Assembly: GCF_000010125.1 (NCBI RefSeq)
Contig: NC_007350.1
Coordinates: 1,674,001 to 1,738,000, forward strand
Length of the DNA: 64,000 nt
Origin: Staphylococcus saprophyticus subsp. saprophyticus ATCC 15305 = NCTC 7292
Lineage (GTDB): Bacteria > Bacillota > Bacilli > Staphylococcales > Staphylococcaceae
Direction: 5' to 3'
Position 1 is the stretch's first letter. Each line of letters starts with the position of its first letter. A model generated the notes under the pieces. It did not search any database. It was not told where the DNA came from and saw only the letters and a program-made list of their open reading frames with translations. Shown piece by piece: positions 7,674-16,017 of the stretch. The translations under genes and the position numbers were made by a program.

Positions 7674-8197
7674 TTAAATAAACTGTAATTCATAAATGTT
7701 CTTATCTTCGTAGTTATTGAATGCATCTATATGCCCTTTTAAAAATATTTCTTGTTTTTTTCTACTCACATTATGATAATAGGATAACTTAATGTTCATA
7801 TTGGATTCGTAACCGTTGTTTTTTATAGTATCTTCTAATTCATCAAATACTGTCTTATTTATAGGTAACATATAACCTTCTTTACTAGGCAACATATTAA
7901 CATACTTTTTTTGAATAACTTTATCTTCACCTAATAAAACTTCAATGGTGATTTTTTTGCTGCACCGCCTCCTAAATTATATAATTTCAAATAATCTTCA
8001 TTTTCTTCCACATTGGAAGTGGTGTTTTTTAATTTTAATTTTTGGTCTTTATCTCTAATTAATAAAATCTGATTAAATCCTAATGCAGGAATAAAACTTA
8101 TTTTCATTTGGTAAAGTTGAACTGATACTGATACAAAATAAAATAACGCCATAATAAATGTTCCAAGCGATCCTATCGCTGATATAATATTAATCAT
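7674..8197 (-). pseudogene. Small membrane-anchored hypothetical protein, frameshifted
   Basis: ATG at 8197 follows AAAGGAG and opens a protein with one N-terminal membrane segment (SAIGSLGTFIMALFYFVSVSV) and a soluble domain. The frame breaks in a run of seven Ts at 7952-7958: one more base would join GGGAAKK to TIEVLLGEDK and continue to the stop at 7674, giving about 175 residues. The pattern (one N-terminal transmembrane helix near a plasmid replicon) is common for hypothetical plasmid genes. Function is unknown. A sequencing error in the homopolymer is also possible. Confidence 0.6.
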
Positions 8198-8320
8198 ATT
8201 TAGCTCCTTTTCTTTTTTAGAAAATAGTAGTAGGAAATTAAAGATAACATAAAACAATTTATATTAAACAATCTATGAATATAAATTTCATATTAACTAT
8301 ATAAAAACGAGCATTGGATA

Positions 8321-8758
8321 CTAATTTTTTAGTATTGGATAAGAACTTCCCTTAGCACTTATAATTAGTCCAGCTCTCAACGTAGTTACTGGCACACCAT
8401 ATGCTCCTAAAATGTCTTTACACTCTAAGCGACTTCTTAAACATGGTGGTAATTCATTCGTATTTGGAATTAGGTCACTCATAAATATGATATGTTTAAC
8501 TTTATTAAAACCTTGATGCTTTAGCAAAATTATCTGCTAATATTTCATCTATATCTTTAAAACTTGCTTGTGTTAACTTAGCTGAAGGTATGATCGAATG
8601 AACAAGATACATAGCGATATCTACGTTTTTCATTACTTCTGTTATCTCATTTAAATTAAATAAATCTGAAGATTTCCATGTAACATTTTGTTCATTAGAC
8701 TTATTTACTATATATGCTGAAGCATCTGTTAATAGAATTTTTTCGTAAATTTAGCCTT
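8321..8758 (-). pseudogene. NAD(P)H-binding (NmrA/DUF2867-like) oxidoreductase fragment
   Basis: Two pieces of one protein in different frames. The upstream piece encodes NVDIAMYLVHSIIPSA and continues to LADNFAKAS; after a frameshift near 8525 the second reads HIIFMSDLIP, LRSRLECKDILGAYGVPVTT and LRAGLIISAKGSSYPI. These match the middle of atypical short-chain NAD(P)-binding proteins; both the N-terminal Rossmann start and the C-terminal third are absent. It is a clear remnant between the truncated dehydrogenase and the hxl operon. Confidence 0.65.
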
Positions 8759-9628
8759 CAATTTTAAAATGAGCAGGCACATGCTTGCCTCAGCTCATCT
8801 TTTTCATAATAAGCTAAATTACTCATTACAATTAAATTAATTTGATATAAGTGTGGCAAGAGTTCTACGTCTCTTAATAAATAATACCCAATTTTATTGA
8901 TAAATGAACTTAAATTTAAAATTAAATTGATGAGTATCAGAAGTACGATTCACATAAAAAGGTACGACAAGTTTATGAGCTTGTCGCACCTTTTTAATGA
9001 CAATTAGTTACTAACAAACGACTCTAAAAGCCTTTTTAAGTTGTGTTTATTTACCCTTTTTTCTTCCTGATGTTGATTAATATTTACAGCGTCTGTAGTA
9101 TATGATGCTTCTTACACATCTACGTTTTATCTATCATTAGTAGGTGTATCAAAGGAATAATTAAGCAGCCTCTCTTCTTCTAATTGATTTTTGAATCTTT
9201 TTTATTACTCTCTAACGCCAAAACTTGCTGATTCTTAAGCAATCTTTGATCTTTCCTGCAACTCTTTTCTATTCTGGCTCATATATGCGTTTTAAGAAAC
9301 AAATGTAATTGAATAGGTTAAAAATTATATATTTTTAAAGTTTGCTTTAAACCAACTGTTAAAATGTATAATAAGGATACTGGATTACCACATGTAAATT
9401 TGTTTTTAGCACGACGTTTTTTAGGTGTGTAAGTATGCCTTTAGATATAAAAATAAAAGTCAACCTAGAAAAAGTAGATTGGCTTTTTCTTTTGATGCAG
9501 TATCGTCAATGTAAATCTAAAAATTATGGCTATAAATCTACATCACTTTTCAAAAATGTAGTCGTGATATTCAATACTAATTAATTTTTATAACTACTAG
9601 GAAATATCTCAAGGCGTTTCTTTAAATT
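8759..9628. other. Decayed, non-coding stretch
   Basis: No intact gene in about 870 bases. A terminator-like hairpin lies at 8958-8996 (AAAAGGT-CGACAAG with its complement, then TTTTT on the plus strand). A weaker one at about 9471-9500 is rich in AGTCAA/TTGGCT. Reading 9000-9300 on the minus strand gives short coding-like bits broken by stops (for example EEKRVNKHNLKRLL), which I cannot assign. Confidence 0.5.
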
Positions 9629-9657
9629 AAAAACACCCCACAAATAAATGTGGAGTA
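9629..9657 (-). terminator. Terminator of the hxlAB operon
   Basis: ACTCCACA-TTTATT-TGTGGGGT on the minus strand followed by GTTTTT, 25 bases beyond the hxlB stop codon. Confidence 0.75.
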
Positions 9658-9682
9658 TTAAAGTGAATATCTTTTGTAGGTT

Positions 9683-10234
9683 TTATTCCAGATTAGCATG
9701 ATTTTGCTGCATTGTTTCTTCATCAACGTTTATCTCAGTCATTAAATCTAAAACAATACTATCTAAAAACACTTGTGATGCTTGTTCAAATAGGCTACCT
9801 AGAGGTTGTGCTGAACCTTCAGTATCATATTTCGTTCCCGCCGGTAATTCAATCACTGCATTTGCAAGTTCACCAATCTTTGACGTTGGATTTGTTGACA
9901 ATAATACAACTTCTGCACCTACAGCTTTAGCTTTATCTGCTAATAATCTTAAATGCTCTGTCGAACCTGAGCCAGAAAGGATAACAAACAAATCTTTTTC
10001 GGTAATGGAAGGTGTAGTGGACTCACCAACTACATGCGCACCCTTCCCAAGCTGATTCAATCTCATCGCAAAACTATTTGCTACAAAACCCGAACGTCCT
10101 TTTCCAGATACAAAAACTTGCTCTGCTTTAATAATTTGCTTTAAAAACGTTTCGGCTTCACTGTCTTTCACATGTGATAATGTGTTGTCTATTTCATCTA
10201 GTATTAAACGATAATTTGTGATTTCTGTCATCAT
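9683..10234 (-). CDS. hxlB: 6-phospho-3-hexuloisomerase
   Basis: A 183-residue SIS-domain sugar isomerase that converts 3-hexulose 6-phosphate to fructose 6-phosphate, the second step of ribulose monophosphate formaldehyde fixation. Visible: the phosphosugar-binding loop (VSGKGRSGFVANSFAMRL), the SIS serine segment (VILSGSGSTEHL) and the C-terminal GSLFEQASQVFLDS signature. Length is normal for the family. Its ATG overlaps the hxlA stop by one base (TAATG), giving tight translational coupling. A terminator follows. Confidence 0.95.
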   Translation of the reverse strand: MMTEITNYRLILDEIDNTLSHVKDSEAETFLKQIIKAEQVFVSGKGRSGFVANSFAMRLNQLGKGAHVVGESTTPSITEKDLFVILSGSGSTEHLRLLADKAKAVGAEVVLLSTNPTSKIGELANAVIELPAGTKYDTEGSAQPLGSLFEQASQVFLDSIVLDLMTEINVDEETMQQNHANLE

Positions 10235-10866
10235 TATTTTCCTTCAATCGCAGCTCTACATTGTTTAGCAGCTTCTACAGGATCATCAGCATTTGCAATG
10301 CCGCCACCAACAATAATTAAATCAGGATTTTCTGCAACAATATCTTTAATTGTATCTGGTTTAATACCACCTGCAACTGCTACTTTAGAATTACTAATTA
10401 CAGATTTAACTTTACGTAAACTTTCTAAAGGAGATTGACCTTCAGCTTGTAAGTCATAACCAGTATGAACAGCGATATAATCTGCGCCTAAATCATCTAA
10501 ATCTTTCGCACGTTTTTCTAAATCTTGTACTGCAATCATATCTACTAATAATTGTTTGCCGTGTTTATGTGCTTCATCAACTGCAGCTTTAATTGATGCA
10601 TCTTCTGCAACGCCTAAAATTGTTACTATGTCTGCACCAAATTTAACTGCTTGACTTACTTCGTAATCGGCAGCATCCATAATTTTTAAATCTGCTAATA
10701 CTTTTACACCATCAATATTATCATTTAAATGTTGTACAGCTGGTAATCCTTCATTTATAACAATTGGTGTTCCAATTTCTACGATATTTATATAATCTTT
10801 AACTTTATTCGCAAGTATTGTTGCTTCCTCTTTATTTAATAAATCAATTGCTAATTGTAATTCCAT
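10234..10866 (-). CDS. hxlA: 3-hexulose-6-phosphate synthase
   Basis: A 210-residue TIM-barrel aldolase of the orotidine-5'-phosphate decarboxylase superfamily that condenses formaldehyde with ribulose 5-phosphate. Visible: IVEIGTPIVINEG (substrate Glu), the metal and catalytic segment VLADLKIMDAADYE, and the phosphate-binding C-terminal loops VAGGIKPDTI and IVGGGIAN. First gene of the operon, preceded by AGGAGGTAA. Nearly identical in DNA and protein to the second copy at 19211-19852; the C termini differ (QCRAAIEGK here, QCRDIVDAHTKA there). In this cassette the role is detoxification or assimilation of formaldehyde. Confidence 0.96.
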   Translation of the reverse strand: MELQLAIDLLNKEEATILANKVKDYINIVEIGTPIVINEGLPAVQHLNDNIDGVKVLADLKIMDAADYEVSQAVKFGADIVTILGVAEDASIKAAVDEAHKHGKQLLVDMIAVQDLEKRAKDLDDLGADYIAVHTGYDLQAEGQSPLESLRKVKSVISNSKVAVAGGIKPDTIKDIVAENPDLIIVGGGIANADDPVEAAKQCRAAIEGK

Positions 10867-10928
10867 ATGTTGTTACCTCCTATATATTATGTATTCATTA
10901 TGCTATAATAACTTCGGAAATACAATAC

Positions 10929-10942
10929 TGACAAATATGTCA
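10929..10942. promoter_or_regulatory. Probable HxlR operator, copy 1
   Basis: Palindrome TGACA-AATA-TGTCA between divergent hxlA and hxlR. The same half-sites and outer bases (ACAATAC before, CT after) recur before the second hxlA at 19918-19931. On the hxlA strand, TTGTCA of the palindrome could act as the -35 box, 18 bases before TATTAT. It also lies just before the hxlR ribosome binding site, so one bound regulator could control both directions. Confidence 0.65.
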
Positions 10943-10956
10943 CTGAGGAGAAGAAA

Positions 10957-11301
10957 TTGTTAATAGAATATAATAATAAATTATTTTACACTTCTAAAGA
11001 TTTAGCTTTATCAGTAATTGGTGGTAGATGGAAAATCCCTATTATTTATCATTTATTACAATCAGAAGTACTTAGGTTGAGTGAATTAGAAAAAAAATTA
11101 CCAGATATTAATCAAAGAATGTTAATTAGACAATTAAGGGAGCTTGAAAAGGATATGATAATAAAAAGAACTATATATCCAGTAGTCCCTCCAAAAGTTG
11201 AATATCGATTAACTAGTGTTGGTTTGTCTCTCGACAATGTGGTCTATGGTATTTGTGAATGGGGAGATGAATATTTGAAATTAATTAATAATGAAAATTA
11301 G
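10957..11301 (+). CDS. hxlR: HxlR-family transcriptional regulator of the formaldehyde operon
   Basis: A 114-residue winged-helix protein starting at TTG, 6 bases after GAGGAG. It has the family signature (ALSVIGGRWKIPIIYHLL, then LPDINQRMLIRQLRELE as recognition helix, and the wing PVVPPKVEYRLTSVGLSL). In Bacillus subtilis, HxlR activates hxlAB in response to formaldehyde; the divergent arrangement here is the same. No sensing cysteine sits in the N-terminal region; one Cys (GICEWGDE) lies near the C terminus. Two damaged relatives lie around the second hxlA copy. Confidence 0.92.
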   Translation: MLIEYNNKLFYTSKDLALSVIGGRWKIPIIYHLLQSEVLRLSELEKKLPDINQRMLIRQLRELEKDMIIKRTIYPVVPPKVEYRLTSVGLSLDNVVYGICEWGDEYLKLINNEN

Positions 11302-11496
11302 TTAATTTTTTTAAAGAAGAAAAATTGAACCGAACTTTATATAATCTCTTTGAGGAATATTGATATGTTTTTATATTGACTAGTAAATTGATATAAATAG
11401 AGAATGACTCAGAGACATATAAGTACGCTCTAAACATACAAAATATTTTTTCTGATATTAATAGTGTATATAGGGTCATTAGATTATATATTTAAA

Positions 11497-11524
11497 AAAG
11501 CGAAGTATAATTATACTTCGCTTT
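11497..11524. terminator. Bidirectional terminator hairpin
   Basis: Perfect palindrome AAAGCGAAGTATAA and its complement, flanked by A and T runs, about 200 bases after hxlR. The stretch 11302-11706 between hxlR and the MocR gene has no other recognisable content. Confidence 0.7.
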
Positions 11525-11706
11525 AAGTTAATCTTTATAATAAAATTAATATTAAAAATAATGGAATATTAGTATAAATACTAACCTTGCTATCGAAACT
11601 ATTGTTGATATCACAGTATGAGTAACAAAAGTCTCTTTTAGCATCATTCTTATATACAATACTTTGTATATACTTACCTTTAAAGTCATTATTGAAAAAG
11701 AAATTC

Positions 11707-13119
11707 TTAATAATGATTACTTGTATTTTTTTCAAACCATGCTTTTTCAAGCAGTTTAACTGCTGCTTTTATTTGTTCTATGGATAGTACTGCAAAGCCA
11801 AGGAGGACGGTTTGGCCATCATTTTCCCCGTATTCAGAAACAGAATTTACTTTTACACCAAATTTTGCTGCTTGATCAATAGCCTCTTGTTCTGTCATAC
11901 CATTATTTAAACGTAGGGTTAAATGCAAACCAGAGTCTTCGCCTATAACTTCAACACTTTCTGGGAAATGTTTTGAAATAGCTGTAATTAAAACATCTCT
12001 TTTTTTTCGATAAACCACTTTCATTTTTTGAATATGTTTTTCCCAATGTCCTCTATTTAAAAATTCTTTTAAGATATTTTGGTCTATGCGAGAGACTGTT
12101 TGAGCATAAAAGAAAAAGTCTTCTTGGTAGATATTGATTAGAGAAATTGGTAAAACCATATAACTAATACGCAGAGAAGGTAATAGTAATTTGGAGAAAG
12201 TACCCATATAAATTACATTTTCTCCGGTATCTAACCCTTGAAGCGCAGGTACTGGTTTACCACTATATCGAAATTCACTATCATAATCATCTTCAATAAT
12301 ATAACGGTCTTTTTGTTCTTTTGCCCATTTCAATATTTGTAAGCGTTTTGAAACCGGCATAATCATACCACTAGGAAACTGATGGGACGGCGTCACAATC
12401 GCTACATTTGCATCAGATTTAATTAAATGAGAAACAAGCATACCTTCTGAATCGATTGGAATGAATTCTACTTGATTTGCTTCTTTTTCAAATAACATCA
12501 TTTTCCTATGATATCCAGGGTCTTCAACAGCAAATTTGCTCTTTGGTAATAATAGAAAAAGTATCTTCATTAAAGTTTGTGTGCCAGATCCGATAACAAT
12601 TTGACTTGGATAACATTTTACTCCTCTTGCTTCGTAAATATAATCCGCAATTGCTCTTCGTAAATATAGCTCTCCTTGAGGATGGCCTAACTGTAATATT
12701 TGTTTGTTATCACTTTGAAATATTTCATTTACCAACTTTCTATAAAGGTTAAAAGGAAAAGATTCTGGATCAACACCAGTGTATGCAAAATCATAGGTAT
12801 AACCATCGTTGTTATTTAATTTTTCCTCCACATACTGGGGGTTTTGATAATTTATATTAAAATCCTCTTCTTCAATATCGCAAATATAATATCCTTTTCT
12901 AGGAAGTGCTTTTAAGTAGCCTTCAGCAACTAATTGCCCATAGGCAGATTCAACAGTATTTTGACTAACACAAAGATGCTGAGAAAGTTTTCGTTTTGAA
13001 GGCAACTTCATTTCAGGTAATAACCTTTTTTTCTTTATCTCTTGTTTAATATACGAATATAACTGGATATAAATCGGATCTTTGCTTTGAATATCAAAAT
13101 TCGGTGTTAACTGTAACAT
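11707..13119 (-). CDS. MocR/PdxR-type regulator (GntR DNA-binding domain fused to aminotransferase-like domain)
   Basis: A 470-residue two-domain regulator. Residues 1-80 form a GntR winged helix (LPSKRKLSQHLCVSQNTVESAY). The rest is a fold-type I aminotransferase-like domain with a probable PLP lysine in YMGTFSKLLLPSLR, the aspartate segment IEDDYDSEFRY and GSGTQTLMK. Such proteins use PLP or a PLP adduct as effector and usually control a divergent neighbour, here the EamA transporter. It is not closely tied to the aldehyde genes. The start has a G-rich ribosome binding site (AGAGGGGG). Confidence 0.9.
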   Translation of the reverse strand: MLQLTPNFDIQSKDPIYIQLYSYIKQEIKKKRLLPEMKLPSKRKLSQHLCVSQNTVESAYGQLVAEGYLKALPRKGYYICDIEEEDFNINYQNPQYVEEKLNNNDGYTYDFAYTGVDPESFPFNLYRKLVNEIFQSDNKQILQLGHPQGELYLRRAIADYIYEARGVKCYPSQIVIGSGTQTLMKILFLLLPKSKFAVEDPGYHRKMMLFEKEANQVEFIPIDSEGMLVSHLIKSDANVAIVTPSHQFPSGMIMPVSKRLQILKWAKEQKDRYIIEDDYDSEFRYSGKPVPALQGLDTGENVIYMGTFSKLLLPSLRISYMVLPISLINIYQEDFFFYAQTVSRIDQNILKEFLNRGHWEKHIQKMKVVYRKKRDVLITAISKHFPESVEVIGEDSGLHLTLRLNNGMTEQEAIDQAAKFGVKVNSVSEYGENDGQTVLLGFAVLSIEQIKAAVKLLEKAWFEKNTSNHY

Positions 13120-13155
13120 TAACTCTGGCCCCCTCTACTAATAAAATACTGGCAC

Positions 13156-13184
13156 TTATAAAAGAGTCAGATATTCACTATAAT
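13156..13184 (+). promoter_or_regulatory. Probable promoter of the EamA transporter gene
   Basis: -35 TTATAA (13156-13161) and -10 TATAAT (13179-13184) with a 17-base spacer, 60 bases before the transporter ATG, in the intergenic space shared with the MocR gene. The non-consensus -35 suits an activator-dependent promoter. Confidence 0.55.
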
Positions 13185-13244
13185 ACCGTAAGAGTACAAT
13201 TTTTACATCATAGCAATAAAAAATACTAACAATGGAGGGTTAAA

Positions 13245-14156
13245 ATGAATCAGCAAAATCAACATATAGGATATATTATGATTATTAGTGGAGCAACTCT
13301 TTGGGGCCTATCGGGTCCGATGATACAGTGGCTTTTCCAACATTCCAGCATTTCATCCATAGATTTTCTTGTTTTTCGCTTACTATTAGCTGGAATTTTT
13401 CTTCTCTTGTATCTTTCTTTTTCAAAAAAACAAATCTTTGAAATTTGGAAGTACCCAGGTCACAGATTTCAACTCATATTATTTGGCGCTATTGGTATGC
13501 TCGGTGCTCAATACTTTTTTATCGAGACAATCAATGTAAGCAATGCTGTCACGGCTATGTTGTTTCAGTTTTTTTCTCCAATACTTATTACAATTTATGT
13601 ATCCATACAAATCAAGCAGCTACCAACTGCCAGACAATTTATCTCTATAGTTATAGCTTTAATTGGTCTCTATTTTTTAATCACAAATGGTTCGTATCAA
13701 AACATTCTTCTAACCAAACAGGGTATTATTTTTGGACTTCTTACAATGCTAGGTTTTACATTTTACACTATACAACCGGTTTCTTTAATCAAAAAATGGG
13801 GCGTCATTCTTGTAGTTGGGTGGGGGATGTTAATCGCAGGTGTATTTTCCTTTTTATTAAATTTAAATTTAAGTATTCAAAGTTTTATTGAAGGCTTAAC
13901 AATCACAACAACTGTTATGTTATTAGGTGTGATTATAAGTGGAACTCTTTCATTTCTTCTTTATATCGGAAGTTTAAAGTATTTATCCCCATCTGAAACA
14001 AGCATTTTATCCAGTATAGAACCTCTTGTTGCCATCATCATTTCAATTACTTGGTTAAATGAATCCTTTGGATACTATCAACTAGTAGGCGGACTATTTA
14101 TTATTATAGCTGTCGTAGCTTTAACTACACCGAAAAAAAGTAAGTATGAAAATTAA
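13245..14156 (+). CDS. EamA-family (DMT superfamily) transporter
   Basis: A 303-residue membrane protein with about ten hydrophobic helices in two EamA repeats: the first begins GYIMIISGATLWGLSGPMI, the second around residue 155 (GIIFGLLTMLGFTFYTIQPV). The C-terminal repeat ends LSPSETSILSSIEPLVAIII, a typical EamA motif. These proteins export amino acids, metabolites or drugs; the substrate is unknown. It is divergent from the MocR regulator and probably under its control. GGAGGG precedes the ATG. Confidence 0.9.
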   Translation: MNQQNQHIGYIMIISGATLWGLSGPMIQWLFQHSSISSIDFLVFRLLLAGIFLLLYLSFSKKQIFEIWKYPGHRFQLILFGAIGMLGAQYFFIETINVSNAVTAMLFQFFSPILITIYVSIQIKQLPTARQFISIVIALIGLYFLITNGSYQNILLTKQGIIFGLLTMLGFTFYTIQPVSLIKKWGVILVVGWGMLIAGVFSFLLNLNLSIQSFIEGLTITTTVMLLGVIISGTLSFLLYIGSLKYLSPSETSILSSIEPLVAIIISITWLNESFGYYQLVGGLFIIIAVVALTTPKKSKYEN

Positions 14157-14710
14157 ACAAATTTTTCAAAATTTTTAAGCTATAAAGTAGTATAAAAAAG
14201 ATATTTCTTTATAAAGAGTGTCTTAATCATTTCAAAACATGCTCGTTAACGAATATATCTTGATCTATACATTTTTTATCTCTCTTTTCTTATGAGGTAC
14301 TTTATATTTTCGAGAATCTTCCATAGTTTGTAAGTAACTTAATTTCCCAAAAAGTAGCAATAACATAATGTGCATTTAAATTATCAGCTTTTAAAAGCAA
14401 TAAACATTAAAATCCTTCGCTTTTCAGATTTTTATTTCGGTTTAAGAAAACACACAAATTCTTCTTTAAAATCAGCAATTACTTATAAACGGGTCAAAAC
14501 TGTATAGTTACTTTTAGGTAAATCTTTAATTTTATTCTAGTATATTGCTTACATGTATTAAACTTATCTATAATTACTTTTTAATTAATTTTGGCTAAAT
14601 AAATACGATGTTTGGCATTTTGCTACATATGAACTAACAATTTTCTGAAAAGAGTAATAAATCAATTTATTACTCTGAGTTTACATTATAATATCAAGGG
14701 TAAAATCTTT
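14157..14710. other. Non-coding stretch
   Basis: About 550 AT-rich bases with no open gene. A minus-strand run near 14395-14490 reads like degraded coding (ADFKEEFVCFLKPK, then stop) but I cannot identify it. It probably marks an old junction between two plasmid segments. Confidence 0.4.
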
Positions 14711-14727
14711 AGAGGAGGATGGTACAA

Positions 14728-15876
14728 ATGAAAGCAGTTACTTATCAAGGTCATAAAAATATGGAAGTGCGTGAAGTACATGATCCAATAATAGAAGAAT
14801 CAACGGATGCAATTATAAAAATAACAGCTTCAGGTATATGTGGTTCTGATTTACATCTTTACCATCAAGGTGATTTATTTATGGATCCTGATTTTGTTAT
14901 TGGACATGAGCCAATGGGAATTGTAGAAGAAGTAGGAAAAGAGGTTAAAACCTTAAAAAAGGGAGATAGAGTAGTTATACCTTTTAACATAGGTTGTGGC
15001 GATTGTTTCTATTGTAATAATGAAATGGAGTCTCAGTGTGATAATTCTAATCCATCACCGGCAAGTTGGAAAATGAATAATGGTGGACTCTTCGGTTTTG
15101 GTGGCATGCACGGAAACCACTGGGGAGGTCAAGCAGAGTATTTGAGAGTCCCATTTGCCGATTTCTCCTCTTTCAAAGTTCCAGATAGTGATTTGAAAGA
15201 CGAACAAGTATTATTTTTATCTGATGTGGTCCCAACAGCTTATTGGAGTGTTGAACATGCAGGCGTAAAATCTGGAGATACCGTTATTGTTCTCGGTTGT
15301 GGCCCAATCGGTTTAATGGCACAAAAATTTGCTAAATTAAAAGGCGCTGAACGTGTTATTGCCATTGACAATGTAGAACATAGATTAAACCATGCCAAAA
15401 AATCCAATGGCGCTGAAGTATATAATTTTTCTAAAGAAGATAATATAGGAAAATTACTTCATGAAAGCACACGCGGTGGTGCAGATGTCGTTATAGATTG
15501 TGTTGGAATGGATGGCCAAGTTGCTCAAGATGATTTAGAGATAAGTTCAAATTCAGCGCAACGAGGTAATATTAGTCCCATTATTACAGCAGCTGAATCA
15601 GTAAGAAAATTTGGAACGATTCAATTAACTGGTATTTACGGTACACCTGCAGACAATTTTCCAATAGATTTAATTTTCAATAGAGATGTCCAAGTAAAAA
15701 GTGGACAAGCGCCAGTTATTCATCAAATGCCAAAATTATATGAAATGATTAAAAATGAGGTTTTTGATCCAACAGAAATTATAACTCATACAATGCCTTT
15801 AGAAGATGCAAAACAAGCGTATGATATTTTCGATCAGAAAAAAGATAATAATATTAAAGTAATTCTAAAACCATAA
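14728..15876 (+). CDS. Zinc-dependent alcohol dehydrogenase, glutathione-independent formaldehyde dehydrogenase-like
   Basis: A 382-residue medium-chain dehydrogenase. Catalytic zinc ligands are Cys38 (GICGSDLH) and His60-Glu61 (VIGHEPMG). The structural zinc cluster is Cys90, Cys93, Cys96 and Cys104 (GCGDCFYCNNEMESQC), and the nucleotide motif is VLGCGPIGLMA. The long insert after the second zinc site (SWKMNNGGLFGFGGMHGNHW) is typical of the group related to Pseudomonas formaldehyde dehydrogenase. I start at 14728 because AGAGGAGG (14711-14718) sits 9 bases before it, whereas the in-frame ATG at 14719 abuts that site. In this cassette it plausibly oxidises or dismutates formaldehyde, complementing HxlAB; other alcohols are possible. 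Confidence 0.88.
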   Translation: MKAVTYQGHKNMEVREVHDPIIEESTDAIIKITASGICGSDLHLYHQGDLFMDPDFVIGHEPMGIVEEVGKEVKTLKKGDRVVIPFNIGCGDCFYCNNEMESQCDNSNPSPASWKMNNGGLFGFGGMHGNHWGGQAEYLRVPFADFSSFKVPDSDLKDEQVLFLSDVVPTAYWSVEHAGVKSGDTVIVLGCGPIGLMAQKFAKLKGAERVIAIDNVEHRLNHAKKSNGAEVYNFSKEDNIGKLLHESTRGGADVVIDCVGMDGQVAQDDLEISSNSAQRGNISPIITAAESVRKFGTIQLTGIYGTPADNFPIDLIFNRDVQVKSGQAPVIHQMPKLYEMIKNEVFDPTEIITHTMPLEDAKQAYDIFDQKKDNNIKVILKP

Positions 15877-15885
15877 TAATAAATT

Positions 15886-15935
15886 AATAAAGAAGTCTAT
15901 ATACAGATTATAACCAGTATATAGACTTCTTTATT
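15886..15935 (+). terminator. Terminator after the zinc dehydrogenase
   Basis: A perfect 19-base stem (AATAAAGAAGTCTATATAC and its complement) with a 12-base loop. It is symmetrical, so it may also serve the opposing UvrA-like gene. Confidence 0.85.
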
Positions 15936-16017
15936 AATTTCATGTGATAATTTTCAGAATCGCTAAGTTTCAAAATTTCTAAATCTAACCAATGCTCTAT
16001 GAAAATATGAAACAACT

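Noticed and set aside
8759..9628. A surface-protein or mobilisation gene remnant around 9000-9300
   Set aside because: Short coding-like bits exist on the minus strand but stops are frequent and no motif is firm enough to name.
11535..11750. Minus-strand 71-residue frame after the MocR gene
   Set aside because: It overlaps the end of the MocR gene in another frame, is Lys/Asn/Phe-rich like random AT-rich DNA, and has no supported start.
13445..13891. 148-residue frame inside the EamA gene
   Set aside because: Same-strand shadow of the real transporter frame; composition is Cys/His/Tyr-rich with no motif.
14719..14727. Upstream ATG as start of the zinc dehydrogenase
   Set aside because: It touches the AGAGGAGG site, leaving no spacing; ATG 14728 has the proper 9 bases.
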